Positions 53,516-62,557 are shown, numbered from the stretch's first letter. The stretch is 64,000 bases of DNA from an uncultured Collinsella sp. (GCA_900554645.1 USIE01000005.1:1-64000), one strand, 5' to 3'. The notes: generated from the letters alone by a model not told the origin. Made by a program: numbers and translations.

Positions 53516-54415
53516 ATGATTGTCGAGAACCATGCGCTGTGGGGCGAGGAGCCGACCGAGGATTATCCGGCGACGTTTACGTATTTGGGTGCCGAGCCGT
53601 TGCCCGATAAACCGAATGGCCGCCGCCCCGCGGTGATTATCTGTGGCGGAGGCGGGTTTACACATATCGCTCCGCACGAGCAGGACCCGGTGGCGTTTGC
53701 ATTTTTGGACCGCGGCTACCAGGCCTTTGTGCTCAACTATGTCACGAGTTCTACGGGTGACGTGAGCTTTCCGCACCCCCAGGCAGATCTTGCCAAGATG
53801 GTCGCCACGGTGCGCGCCAACGCCGACGAGTGGCATGTCGATCCTAAGCGCGTGTGCGTCGTGGGCTTTTCTGCTGGTGGCATGATTTGCGCCTCGCTGG
53901 CAACACAGTGGAAGACCGGCCCCTTTGCGGCACTTGCCGGGGCGCGTCCGGACGACATTCGTCCCGATGCCGTGGTGCTGGGCTATCCATTGCTCGACTT
54001 TGCCTATGTGCGCGACATACAGACGCGCGATCCGCGCATTGACTTGCGTGTGCCAAAGACGGGCGGCAAGACGGGGCGCGATTTGCTCAACGACTACCTG
54101 TCGATGGTGACGGGCGGCGAGGCAACTGACGAGCATCTGGCCGACATCTGCCCCACCACGCATGTTTCGCGTCAGATGCCACCGACCTTTGTGTGGGGCG
54201 TGTCCGACGACAAGACGGCGCCGATTGCGCAGGTCTACCCGTTTGCCCAACGCATGGCGGAGGAGGGCGTCGCTTGCGAGATGCACGTCTTTGACCAGGG
54301 AGGTCACGGCCTTTCACTCGGCAACGCCAACACCGCGGTCGACAACGAGGACAAACAGGTGGCGGTCCGCCCTTGGATTCGCCTAGCCTTCCGCTTCCTG
54401 GAGCGCCATCTGTAA
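53516..54415 (+). CDS. Alpha/beta hydrolase, acetyl-xylan-esterase-like
   Basis: A 299-residue cytosolic esterase or lipase. It has the oxyanion GGGGF near residue 45, the nucleophile elbow VVGFSAGGMI, the acid in WGVSDDKTAP and the catalytic His in FDQGGHGLSLG. The fold and motifs match the BD-FAE/AXE-like group (dienelactone-hydrolase relatives). Substrate unknown; deacetylation of carbohydrates is plausible. The start at 53516 has AAGGGAG upstream. Confidence 0.85.
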   Translation: MIVENHALWGEEPTEDYPATFTYLGAEPLPDKPNGRRPAVIICGGGGFTHIAPHEQDPVAFAFLDRGYQAFVLNYVTSSTGDVSFPHPQADLAKMVATVRANADEWHVDPKRVCVVGFSAGGMICASLATQWKTGPFAALAGARPDDIRPDAVVLGYPLLDFAYVRDIQTRDPRIDLRVPKTGGKTGRDLLNDYLSMVTGGEATDEHLADICPTTHVSRQMPPTFVWGVSDDKTAPIAQVYPFAQRMAEEGVACEMHVFDQGGHGLSLGNANTAVDNEDKQVAVRPWIRLAFRFLERHL

Positions 54416-54441
54416 GAGTCTCGGCATCCCAGCCCTTCAAT

Positions 54442-54510
54442 AACTTGCGGTGAAATAGTTCCTATCTGGGGCATCAACCAGTCCATCCAGGAACTATTCC
54501 ACCGCAACTT
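54442..54510. repeat. Palindromic repeat, AGTTGCGGTGGAATAG family, copy 2
   Basis: AACTTGCGGTGAAATAGTTCCT pairs with the inverted copy AGGAACTATTCCACCGCAA(CTT). Part of the 473-base gap 54416-54888. Confidence 0.7.
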
Positions 54511-54528
54511 CGTTTTTGATGCCCCGCC

Positions 54529-54729
54529 CGGAAACTGCGTCCCAGTTTTGCCTTTCAAGGTGGGACGCAGTTTCCCATAGGGCCTCGACTGGGAAAGTGC
54601 GTCCCGTTTCGAGTGGGGATTCCGGGATGCATTTTCCGTAAGAGGCCTGTTTGGGAAACCATATCCCGTTTCGAGCCAGAATTCTGGGATGTAGTTTCCC
54701 CGAGAGGCCTCATCGGGAAACTATGGCCC
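54529..54729. repeat. Tandem array of a 62-bp hairpin unit, just over three copies
   Basis: Units start at 54529, 54591, 54653 and 54715 (last one partial). Each runs GGGAAACTGCGTCCCGTTTC...GGGATGCAGTTTCC...AGGCCT and can fold on itself. Copies have diverged by roughly a quarter of positions. Lies between the esterase gene and feoAB. Confidence 0.75.
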
Positions 54730-54813
54730 TGAACTCTCCTGCCTGTCCCCATTGCGCCAATCTGCTGATTGAACGTCGTTGTGTGTTCACGCTATCATGC
54801 ATGGTTACAATTG

Positions 54814-54846
54814 GTTAGCCATGGCAAACGGTTAGCCATGGTGAAC
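54814..54846 (+). promoter_or_regulatory. Two tandem 16-bp dyads upstream of feoAB
   Basis: GTTAGCCATGGCAAAC (54814-54829) and GTTAGCCATGGTGAAC (54831-54846), 17 bases apart, each an imperfect palindrome GTTWGCC-AT-GGCWAAC. They lie 43-75 bases before the feoAB start, where a DtxR/IdeR- or Fur-type iron repressor would bind. Confidence 0.6.
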
Positions 54847-54888
54847 ATAAATACAACGCCCTGTGGGCGCCGGGGGAGGAACACGGAC

Positions 54889-57249
54889 GTGAAGCTCGAT
54901 ACACTCGAGATTGGAAAGGACGCCGTTGTCGCATCGGTGGCATCGGACGATCAGGCACTCCGACAGCATATTTTGGACATGGGTCTAACGCCGGGCACCG
55001 AAGTCACCATGATGAAGTACGCCCCCATGGGTGACCCGCTCGAGATCCGCCTACGTGGCTACGAGTTGACGCTGCGCAAGGACGATGCCGCTCGCATCGA
55101 GCTCGTGGGTATTCACGACACCGATACGGGTCCGCGCGCTAACGCCGCAATCGGCACGACGGAGCATCCGGCTCTGGGCGAGGGGACGTATTCGCCCCGT
55201 GCGGCAAAGACGGCCGTGCCCGAGGGCGCGCCGCTGCACTTTGCCCTCGCCGGCAACCAAAACTGCGGCAAGACCACGTTATTCAACCAGCTGACGGGCT
55301 CCAACCAGCACGTCGGTAACTTTCCCGGCGTGACGGTCGACCGCAAAGATGGCACCATCCGTAACCATCCCGAGGCGAGCGTTACCGACCTGCCTGGCAT
55401 TTACTCCCTGTCGCCGTACACAGGCGAAGAGGTCGTGAGCCGTCAGTTCATCCTTGACGAGCGCCCGGACGCCATCATCGACATCATTGACGCCACCAAC
55501 ATCGAGCGCAACCTGTACCTGACACTGCAGCTCATGGAGCTCGACCGCCCCATGGTCATCGCGCTCAACATGATGGATGAGGTGACGGCCAACGGCGGCG
55601 CCGTGGACGTCAACCTGCTCGAGAGCCTGCTGGGCGTGCCCGTTGTCCCCATTAGCGCTGCCCGCAACGAGGGCATCGGCGAGCTGGTGGATCATGCCCT
55701 GCACGTGGCGCGCTTTCGCGAGCGCCCTGGTCGCCTGGACTTTTGTGCGCCCGACGGTCCGGACGGCGGTGCGCTGCATCGCTGCATCCACGGCATTGCC
55801 AACCTTATCGAGGACCATGCCGCGACGGCGCACATCCCCGTGCGTTTTGCGGCGACCAAGCTGGTCGAGGGCGATGAGCTGGTAACCGAGGCGCTTCACC
55901 TGGACCGCAACGAGCTCGACGCCATCGAGCACATCATTACCCAGATGGAGGGCGAGGCTGGCACCGACCGCCTGTCCGCGCTGGCCGATATGCGCTTTAG
56001 CTTTATCGGCGACGTGTGTGGGCGTTGCGTCGTCAAGCCGCACGAGAGCCGCGAGCACGTGCGCTCCGTCAAGATTGACCGCATCCTGACAGGTCGTTAC
56101 ACAGCCATTCCGGCGTTCCTGGTGATTATGGGCCTCGTCTTTTGGCTGACGTTTGGCGTGATCGGCGCGGCGTTGCAGGGACTTATGGAGGACGGTATCG
56201 CTGCCATCATCGCCTCGGCCGATGCGGGCCTCAAGGCGTTCGGTACCAACGACGTAGTGCGCTCGCTGGCTGTCGACGGCGTGCTTACGGGCGTGGGCAG
56301 CGTGCTGACCTTTCTGCCGATTATCGTCGTGCTCTTCTTGTTCCTCTCCATTCTGGAAGACTCCGGCTACATGGCACGCGTAGCCTTTGTCATGGACAAA
56401 GTCCTGCGTCGCTTCGGCCTGTCGGGCCGCAGCTTTGTGCCCATGCTCGTCGGTTTTGGCTGCACCGTGCCGGCTATCATGTCGACCCGTACGCTCCCAT
56501 CCGAGCACGACCGCAAGATGACGGTCATGCTCACGCCGTTTATGAGCTGCTCAGCCAAGTTGCCGGTTTACGGCTTGCTGTGCGGGGCGTTTTTCCCGCA
56601 GGCGACGGTTCCCGCCATGGTCTCGCTCTATCTGATCGGTATCATGGTCGGCTGCATCGCGGCTTTGGTGCTCAACCGCACGGCATTTAAGGGCGACCCG
56701 GTGCCGTTTATCATGGAGCTTCCCAATTACCGCCTGCCGAGTATTAAGACGACGGTGATGCTAGCGTGGGATAAGGCCAAGGACTTTATCACCAAGGCTT
56801 TTACCATTATCTTTGCCGCGACCGTGGTCATCTGGTTCCTTCAGACGTTCGATATCCGCTTTAATGTGGTCGCCGACCAGTCGCAAAGCCTGCTTGCCGG
56901 TCTGGGTAGCATCATCGCGCCGGTGTTGGCCCCGCTCGGTTTTGGCGACTGGCGCGCCTCGACGGCGCTCGTCACGGGGCTCATTGCCAAGGAGAGCGTC
57001 ATCTCGACGCTCACGGTGCTTTTGGGCGCAACGTCGCCCGCGGCGCTGTCGACCATGTTTTCGCCGTTTACCGCCTACGTGTTCTTGGTCTTTACGTTGC
57101 TGTACCCGCCTTGTGTGGCGGCAATCGGCGCCGTCAAGAGCGAGTTGGGCGCGCGCTATGCCGTGGCCGTATTCGCGTTTCAGGTCGCCGTTGCCTGGAT
57201 CGTGGCGTTTGTCGTGCATTCGGCGGGCATATTGCTGGGGTTGGCTTAG
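54889..57249 (+). CDS. feoB: Ferrous iron transporter, FeoA-FeoB fusion
   Basis: A 786-residue inner-membrane Fe(II) importer. Residues 1-80 form a FeoA-like SH3 domain (HILDMGLTPGTEVTMMKYAP); then a G domain with GNQNCGKTT at 122-130 (usually GNPNVGKTT), DLPGIYSLSPY and NMMDE; then about eight membrane helices with the two Gate motifs VPMLVGFGCTVPAIM and PFMSCSAKLPVYGL. The GTG at 54889 is chosen after GGGGGAGGAA. FeoA and FeoB are usually separate genes; the fusion is known in some anaerobes. Confidence 0.92.
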   Translation: MKLDTLEIGKDAVVASVASDDQALRQHILDMGLTPGTEVTMMKYAPMGDPLEIRLRGYELTLRKDDAARIELVGIHDTDTGPRANAAIGTTEHPALGEGTYSPRAAKTAVPEGAPLHFALAGNQNCGKTTLFNQLTGSNQHVGNFPGVTVDRKDGTIRNHPEASVTDLPGIYSLSPYTGEEVVSRQFILDERPDAIIDIIDATNIERNLYLTLQLMELDRPMVIALNMMDEVTANGGAVDVNLLESLLGVPVVPISAARNEGIGELVDHALHVARFRERPGRLDFCAPDGPDGGALHRCIHGIANLIEDHAATAHIPVRFAATKLVEGDELVTEALHLDRNELDAIEHIITQMEGEAGTDRLSALADMRFSFIGDVCGRCVVKPHESREHVRSVKIDRILTGRYTAIPAFLVIMGLVFWLTFGVIGAALQGLMEDGIAAIIASADAGLKAFGTNDVVRSLAVDGVLTGVGSVLTFLPIIVVLFLFLSILEDSGYMARVAFVMDKVLRRFGLSGRSFVPMLVGFGCTVPAIMSTRTLPSEHDRKMTVMLTPFMSCSAKLPVYGLLCGAFFPQATVPAMVSLYLIGIMVGCIAALVLNRTAFKGDPVPFIMELPNYRLPSIKTTVMLAWDKAKDFITKAFTIIFAATVVIWFLQTFDIRFNVVADQSQSLLAGLGSIIAPVLAPLGFGDWRASTALVTGLIAKESVISTLTVLLGATSPAALSTMFSPFTAYVFLVFTLLYPPCVAAIGAVKSELGARYAVAVFAFQVAVAWIVAFVVHSAGILLGLA

Positions 57250-57292
57250 TTATGAATTGACGGCGCAACCTCTGTGTATCGAATTGTTTTCG

Positions 57293-57325
57293 GCCCCGCA
57301 TCTGTACTGACGGATGCGGGGCCGT
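57293..57325 (+). terminator. Terminator of feoAB
   Basis: Stem CGGCCCCGCATC / GATGCGGGGCCG followed by TTGCT; its right arm contains the -35 of the next promoter. Confidence 0.75.
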
Positions 57326-57336
57326 TGCTATATAAT
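57307..57336 (+). promoter_or_regulatory. Promoter of the MFS gene
   Basis: CTGACG at 57307-57312, an 18-base spacer and a perfect TATAAT at 57331-57336, overlapping the feoAB terminator. Confidence 0.6.
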
Positions 57337-57369
57337 CGCCTCCGCTCAAAACGATTGGAGACGTTATAT

Positions 57370-58566
57370 ATGACTCAGACAAGGCAAGACGGCATCACGC
57401 TCAAGCAGTGGCTCCCACTCGTCGGGCTCACCTGCTGTGCGTTCGTGTTCAACACGTCGGAGTTTATGCCCATCGGCCTTTTGACTGATATCGCCGCGTC
57501 GTTCTCGCTCACCGAGGCCCAGGCGGGCATCATGATCTCGGTCTATGCCTGGGGCGTCATGCTGCTGTCGTTGCCGCTCATGGTGTTTGCCTCGCGCTTC
57601 GAGTTCAAGCGGATGCTGCTGGGCGTGCTGGCCGTGTTCTCGCTCGGTCAGTTCCTGTCCGCTGTGGCGCCGACCTATCCCATCCTGGTCTGCGCGCGCC
57701 TGGTGGTCGCTTGCGCACATGCCGTGTTCTGGTCAGTCGCCTCGATTATGGCCTCGCGCCTGGTCGACACTCGCCACGGCGCGCTCGCCATCAGCATGAT
57801 CGCCACGGGCTCGTCCATCGCGCAGATCTTTGGCCTGCCTCTCGGTCGCGCCATTGGCTTGGCCGTGGGCTGGCGCATGACGTTTGCCGTGGTCGGGGGC
57901 CTCTCAGCCATCGCGGTCGTCTACCAGGCAGCGGTGTTCCCGGCCATGCCGGCGGGTGAGCGCTTTACGCTCAAACAGCTGCCCGAGCTGCTCAAGAACC
58001 CGTTCCTGATCGCGCTCTACGCGGTCACGGTCTTTATGGCGACCGGCTATTACGCAAGCTACAGCTATATCGAGCCCTTCCTGGCGCAGGTCGCGCACGT
58101 CGATGCGGGCGCCATCACCATGACGCTGACGGCGTTTGGCTGCTCTGGTTTGCTCGGAAGCTGGCTGTTTGGCCGCCTGTTCGATGGGCATCGCTTCCCG
58201 TTCCTTGCTATCACGCTCTCCGGCGTGCCGGCGGCCCTGCTGCTCATGGGTCCGGCCGCATCGTCGCTCGTGGCAGTGCTTGCCGTCTGCGCACTGTGGG
58301 GTTGCTGCGCCACGGCCTTTAACGTGGCGTTTCAGGCCGAGCTCATCAAGTACACGCCGGCGGATTCGTCGGCCGTCGCCATGTCGATCTTCTCGGGCCT
58401 GTTCAACCTCGGTATCGGCACGGGTACCGCGATCGGCGGAGCCGTGGTTTCGGGTCCCGGTATCGCCTTGATCGGCTACGCGGGCGGTGCGATCGCTGCC
58501 GTGGGCGTCATCCTCGCTATCACGGTGATGTTCCCGGCCATTCGTCGCGCAAAGCCTGTCGCCTAA
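57370..58566 (+). CDS. MFS transporter, SotB/AraJ-like efflux family
   Basis: A 398-residue membrane protein with twelve predicted helices. FNTSEFMPIGLLTDIA in TM1 and GVMLLSLPLMVFASRFEFKRML (motif A region between TM2 and TM3) match the DHA1 sugar-efflux group (SotB, AraJ). Exact substrate is not evident: sugars, arabinose derivatives or drugs. GGAG precedes the ATG at 57370. The gene has its own promoter, and the glycosidase follows 153 bases later. Confidence 0.85.
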   Translation: MTQTRQDGITLKQWLPLVGLTCCAFVFNTSEFMPIGLLTDIAASFSLTEAQAGIMISVYAWGVMLLSLPLMVFASRFEFKRMLLGVLAVFSLGQFLSAVAPTYPILVCARLVVACAHAVFWSVASIMASRLVDTRHGALAISMIATGSSIAQIFGLPLGRAIGLAVGWRMTFAVVGGLSAIAVVYQAAVFPAMPAGERFTLKQLPELLKNPFLIALYAVTVFMATGYYASYSYIEPFLAQVAHVDAGAITMTLTAFGCSGLLGSWLFGRLFDGHRFPFLAITLSGVPAALLLMGPAASSLVAVLAVCALWGCCATAFNVAFQAELIKYTPADSSAVAMSIFSGLFNLGIGTGTAIGGAVVSGPGIALIGYAGGAIAAVGVILAITVMFPAIRRAKPVA

Positions 58567-58581
58567 CCACGTCCCCTCATC

Positions 58582-58648
58582 AGTTGCGGTGGAATAGTTC
58601 CTGTTTAAGGCCTCTGAAGGCCCAAGCAGGAACTATTCCACCGCAACT
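58582..58648. repeat. Palindromic repeat, AGTTGCGGTGGAATAG family, copy 3
   Basis: Perfect 22-bp arms (58582-58603 and 58627-58648; half-site starts AGTTGCGGTGGAATAG) with a 23-base loop. The cleanest member of the family; it lies between the MFS and glycosidase genes. Confidence 0.8.
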
Positions 58649-58719
58649 TATTTTGGGGAAGAGGATACAAGCCGGGCATACAATGGATGTCGTTGTGTTG
58701 AGCTTACCGGGAGGTTGCT

Positions 58720-60096
58720 ATGTGGGCATACGAGACGACGTTCTACCAGATCTATCCGCTGGGCTTCTGTGGAGCTCCGCGCGAAAACGCCGCGCCCGTT
58801 GCCGAGGATGAGCTCGCCCAGGCTGCTAACGCCGTGCCTAACCCCGATGCTCCTATCATGAAAATCGCCCAATGGGCCGACTACCTGCAAAAACTCGGTA
58901 TTGGCGCTGTGCTCATCAATCCGCCGCTCGAGTCCGATAGTCATGGCTACGACACGCGCAGCCTGCGCCACATCGACCGTCGCTTGGGTGGGGATGCCGA
59001 CTTTGCCGCCGTGTGCGAGACACTGCATGCCCACGGCATCCGCGTGGTGCTCGACGCCGTCTTCAACCATGTGGGCCGTGGCTTTTGGGCCTTCCGCGAT
59101 GTGCAGGAGCGCAAGTGGGACTCGCCCTACAAGGACTGGTTCCGCATCAGCTTTGATGGCGACTCGTGCTACGGCGACGGCTTTTGGTACGAGGGCTGGG
59201 AAGGCCATTTTGAGCTCGTGAAGCTCAACCTGCAAAACCCCGCCGTGGTCGATTACCTACTCGAGTCCGTGCGCCGCTGGGCCGAGGTCTTTGGCGTCGA
59301 CGGCCTGCGCCTGGACGTTGCCTATATGCTCGACCGCGACTTTATGCGCCGCCTGCACGCTTTTACCCGTGAGCTCAAGCCCGACTTTGTGCTGATCGGC
59401 GAGACGCTCCACGGCGACTACAGCCAAATCGTCAACGACGAGATGCTCGACTCCTGCACCAACTACGAGTGCTACAAGGGCCTGTACTCCAGCTTTAACT
59501 CGGTCAACATGTTCGAGATCGCCCATTCGCTGCACCGTCAGTTTGGCGGCGACCCCTGGTGCATCTACCGCGGCAAACATCTGCTGTCGTTTGTCGACAA
59601 CCACGATGTGCCGCGCCTGGCGAGCATCCTCACCGACAAGTCCTGTCTGCGTCCCGCCTACGGCATGCTCTTTGGCATGCCGGGCATCCCGTGCGTCTAC
59701 TATGGCAGCGAGTGGGGAATTGCTGGCGAAAAGGGCGGCCCCGATGGCGACTGGGCGCTGCGCCCTGCGCTCGATGAGCCTGCGCCCAACGAGCTGACGG
59801 CGTTCATCACGCAACTCGCACACCTTCGCTCGGCCGACGACGCGGCTGCCCGTGCTCTCAACTACGGTGCCTATCGCAACGTGGTGATCCAGAACAAGCA
59901 GCTGCTGTTCGAGCGCGCCTGTGACGGCGCGACGGTACTCGTGGCGGTGAATGCCGTGGGTGAGCCTTACGCCTTTGGCGCTGGCGAACTCAACGGCTCC
60001 TTCGTCGACCTGCTTGCCGACGATGCGCCCACGGTCGAGCTGACGGGTACCCTTGAGCTTGCGCCCTACGAGGTGCGCTATCTGTTGAGGGCCTAG
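58720..60096 (+). CDS. Glycoside hydrolase family 13 (alpha-amylase fold)
   Basis: A 458-residue intracellular alpha-glucosidase-type enzyme. GH13 regions: DAVFNHVG (region I), GLRLDVAY with the nucleophile Asp (II), LIGETLHG with the acid Glu (III) and FVDNHDVPR with the second Asp (IV). The C-terminal beta domain is short. No signal peptide, so it probably acts on maltodextrins inside the cell. GGGAGG precedes the ATG. Confidence 0.92.
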   Translation: MWAYETTFYQIYPLGFCGAPRENAAPVAEDELAQAANAVPNPDAPIMKIAQWADYLQKLGIGAVLINPPLESDSHGYDTRSLRHIDRRLGGDADFAAVCETLHAHGIRVVLDAVFNHVGRGFWAFRDVQERKWDSPYKDWFRISFDGDSCYGDGFWYEGWEGHFELVKLNLQNPAVVDYLLESVRRWAEVFGVDGLRLDVAYMLDRDFMRRLHAFTRELKPDFVLIGETLHGDYSQIVNDEMLDSCTNYECYKGLYSSFNSVNMFEIAHSLHRQFGGDPWCIYRGKHLLSFVDNHDVPRLASILTDKSCLRPAYGMLFGMPGIPCVYYGSEWGIAGEKGGPDGDWALRPALDEPAPNELTAFITQLAHLRSADDAAARALNYGAYRNVVIQNKQLLFERACDGATVLVAVNAVGEPYAFGAGELNGSFVDLLADDAPTVELTGTLELAPYEVRYLLRA

Positions 60097-60099
60097 ATC

Positions 60100-60663
60100 A
60101 TGACAGCGCCGGACGAGGGCTATCAACATATTGAGCATGGGTTTGAGCCTGTGCTCGACCAGCACTCGCGCGTTTTGGTGCTCGGGTCGTTTCCCTCGGT
60201 GCTTTCGCGCGCCAATGCCTATTATTACGGCAACCCTCAGAATCGCTTTTGGCGTGTGATGGCCACGTGCCTCGGTATGCCTGTGCCGCCCAACGAGGGC
60301 GATCCTTTGGCAAGCGGTGAGCCCGCGACGCTCGATGCCTCCATTGCCGCCAAGCGGGCCATGCTGCTGAACGGCGGCGTGGCCCTGTGGGATGTGATCG
60401 AGAGCTGCGACATTAAGGGCTCGAGCGACGCGAGCATTCGTAACGTTGTGCCGGCACATATCGAGCGCATTACCGATGCCGCGCCGATCGAGGTCGTTGT
60501 CTGTAACGGCGGTACGGCAGGGCGACTCTACAAACGCTATCTACAAGAGCGGACGGGGCTACCCGCCATCGTGCTGCCGTCGACGAGTCCTGCCAACGCG
60601 GCGTGGCGTTTGGAGCGGCTTGTCGAGCGTTGGCACGAAGCCGTTGACTGGGCTGTTATTTAA
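60100..60663 (+). CDS. DNA glycosylase of the uracil-DNA glycosylase superfamily (deoxyinosine type)
   Basis: A 187-residue base-excision repair enzyme. Motif 1 is LVLGSFPSVLS followed by NAYYYGNPQNRFWRVM, and motif 2 is LPSTSPANA. The absence of a catalytic Asp or Asn in motif 1 and the NRFW segment fit the family 6 hypoxanthine (deoxyinosine) glycosylases. It begins 3 bases after the GH13 stop, so it is cotranscribed with an unrelated metabolic gene. Confidence 0.82.
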   Translation: MTAPDEGYQHIEHGFEPVLDQHSRVLVLGSFPSVLSRANAYYYGNPQNRFWRVMATCLGMPVPPNEGDPLASGEPATLDASIAAKRAMLLNGGVALWDVIESCDIKGSSDASIRNVVPAHIERITDAAPIEVVVCNGGTAGRLYKRYLQERTGLPAIVLPSTSPANAAWRLERLVERWHEAVDWAVI

Positions 60664-60664
60664 T

Positions 60665-61327
60665 TTAGATTTTTGTTTGAGCGTGGGCGCCCAGACGTTT
60701 CAGAACGCCTCGCCAGATCGGCGCGGGCACGGCTGGCTCGGCGCAAACCATGCCGTCGGTGCCGACGTTGGCGGCATTGCCGCCGCCAAGTCGCTGTGCA
60801 TGCTCGACGGAGCAGCCCATGCGCACAGCGCCCACAAGCTTATCCATCGCTTCCGAAAAAGGTCGGCGCAAGAGTCCCATGCGCGGAGAGCGACGAAGCG
60901 CCGCAATGCCGCTGCCGGCGCAGATGGCAACGCCGCCACACCACAATTGGTCATGGCGCTCGCATGCCTTGTGCAGACGAACGGCGGTCCCACGCGCCTG
61001 TTCAGCGCCCTGTCGTGCGGCTCGGATCACGGCATAGACACGCGTTCCCGTACCGCCAAAGCGCTCAAGCGCCTGCTCGATAGCAGTCAACGTCTCATCG
61101 TCAGCCATATCTTCAATGGCCAGCACGATGCCATCGGCAACGCCGTCGGCATCATCCGCCTTCAAGTCGACCGGGCGGGGGAGTGCGGTGCCGGAAAGTT
61201 GAGCATAGGCGGCGATGGCATCCTGCAGGTCCCAGAGCAAAAACTCAAGATCGGCGCTATTGGGAATACTGATATACGCAATAGTTTGCAGCGTTTTGGG
61301 CTTATCGCCGCGCGCGATCGTCTCCAT
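60665..61327 (-). CDS. Uncharacterised protein, possible flavodoxin-like fold
   Basis: A 220-residue cytosolic protein that I cannot assign. It has a Ser/Thr-poor N-terminus (TIAYISIPNSADLEFLLWDL), a region with VYAVIRAARQGAEQARGTAV followed by a Gly-rich VAICAGSGIAALRRSPRMG, and a basic C-terminus. The VYAVI...WCGGVAICAG layout resembles FMN-reductase/flavodoxin-like proteins of gut Clostridia, but the match is weak. AAAGGAGA gives a good start. It converges on the glycosylase gene with 1 base between the stops. Confidence 0.5.
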   Translation of the reverse strand: METIARGDKPKTLQTIAYISIPNSADLEFLLWDLQDAIAAYAQLSGTALPRPVDLKADDADGVADGIVLAIEDMADDETLTAIEQALERFGGTGTRVYAVIRAARQGAEQARGTAVRLHKACERHDQLWCGGVAICAGSGIAALRRSPRMGLLRRPFSEAMDKLVGAVRMGCSVEHAQRLGGGNAANVGTDGMVCAEPAVPAPIWRGVLKRLGAHAQTKI

Positions 61328-61420
61328 GCCATCTCCTTTCCGGCTCGTTTCCGTTTAGGTTACACCGTCTGGCGGCGCCTCGCCGCGCTATCCTAGTGCA
61401 ACCCTTACGAAAGGAACGCC

Positions 61421-62557
61421 ATGCGTCTGCCCATGAATACCTCGCTTGCCACGCTCAAGCCCTCCGGTATCCGCCGGATCAATGCGCTCGCCGCCCAGCA
61501 CCCGGGGTGCATCGCGCTCGCGCTCGGCGAGCCCGATTTTCCCACGCCCGATGTGATTAGCGCCGAGGTGACTGCTTCGTTGGGCCGCGGTGACACGCAC
61601 TATCCGCCCAACAACGGTCGCCCCGCCCTGCGTGAGGCGTTATCTGCCTACATGGGGGACGCGGGCCTGGCGTTTTCCGCCGATGAGGTCATCCTGACCG
61701 ACGGTGCGACCGAGGCACTGTCGGCAACATTCATGGCTATGCTCAACCCCGGCGACGAGGTCATTATTCCCACGCCGGCCTTTGGCCTGTACGAGAGCAT
61801 CGTTGTGGCCAATCACGCCAAAGCGGTCTTTTTGGATACGGAGCCTGCGCAATTTCAGATTGACGAGGATGCGCTTCGCGCCTGTGTGACCCCGGCGACC
61901 AAGGCCATCGTTATCTGCTCGCCCAACAATCCCACGGGCTGCATTCTCAACGCGGCATCGCTCGACGCCGTGGCGCGCGTAGCGGAGCAGTCGGGCATCT
62001 ACGTGGTCTGCGACGACGTGTACAACCGTTTGGTCTATGTGGATGGTTACGAGCGTTTTGCCCAGCGACACCCGGAGCTGCGCGAGCAGACGGTGATCAT
62101 CGAGAGCTTCTCCAAGCCCTGGGCCATGACCGGCTGGCGCCTGGGCTGGCTCGCAGCAGCGGCACCCGTCATCGCCGAGATCGCAAAAGCTCACCAATAC
62201 CTAGTATCGAGCGCCGTCTCCTTCGAGATGGACGCCGCAGCTCGAGCCCTGACCGTCGACCCAACCCCCATGCTCAAAGTCTACCGAGCCCGCCGCGAAC
62301 GCGTACTCGCAGCCTTATACGCCATGGGCCTCGACGTAGTAGAGCCCGCAGGAGCCTTCTATACCTTCCCAAGCATCAAACAATTCGGCCTGACAAGCGA
62401 AGACTTCTGCATCAAAGCCATCAAAGAGGCCAACGTAGCCCTAGTCCCGGGCGACTGCTTCGGCACCGAAGGCCACGTCCGCCTCAGCTATTGCGTTTCC
62501 GATAAAGACCTGGACGAAGGCCTCCGCCGCCTGTCCACCCTCATTTCAACCCTGTAG
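61421..62557 (+). CDS. Pyridoxal-phosphate aminotransferase, class I/II
   Basis: A 378-residue fold type I aminotransferase, closest by eye to aspartate or aromatic aminotransferases. It has the substrate-side LGEPDFPTPD, DGATEALSATFMAM, SPNNPTG, the cofactor Asp in CDDVYNRL, and the PLP lysine in SFSKPWAMTGWRLGW; the C-terminal Arg is in GHVRLSYC. The start has GAAAGGA six bases before the ATG. From about codon 255 (62183) to the end, third positions switch from G/T/C-rich to mostly C or A (GCA, GTA, CTA, AAA), a sharp change suggesting a mosaic gene. Confidence 0.88.
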   Translation: MRLPMNTSLATLKPSGIRRINALAAQHPGCIALALGEPDFPTPDVISAEVTASLGRGDTHYPPNNGRPALREALSAYMGDAGLAFSADEVILTDGATEALSATFMAMLNPGDEVIIPTPAFGLYESIVVANHAKAVFLDTEPAQFQIDEDALRACVTPATKAIVICSPNNPTGCILNAASLDAVARVAEQSGIYVVCDDVYNRLVYVDGYERFAQRHPELREQTVIIESFSKPWAMTGWRLGWLAAAAPVIAEIAKAHQYLVSSAVSFEMDAAARALTVDPTPMLKVYRARRERVLAALYAMGLDVVEPAGAFYTFPSIKQFGLTSEDFCIKAIKEANVALVPGDCFGTEGHVRLSYCVSDKDLDEGLRRLSTLISTL

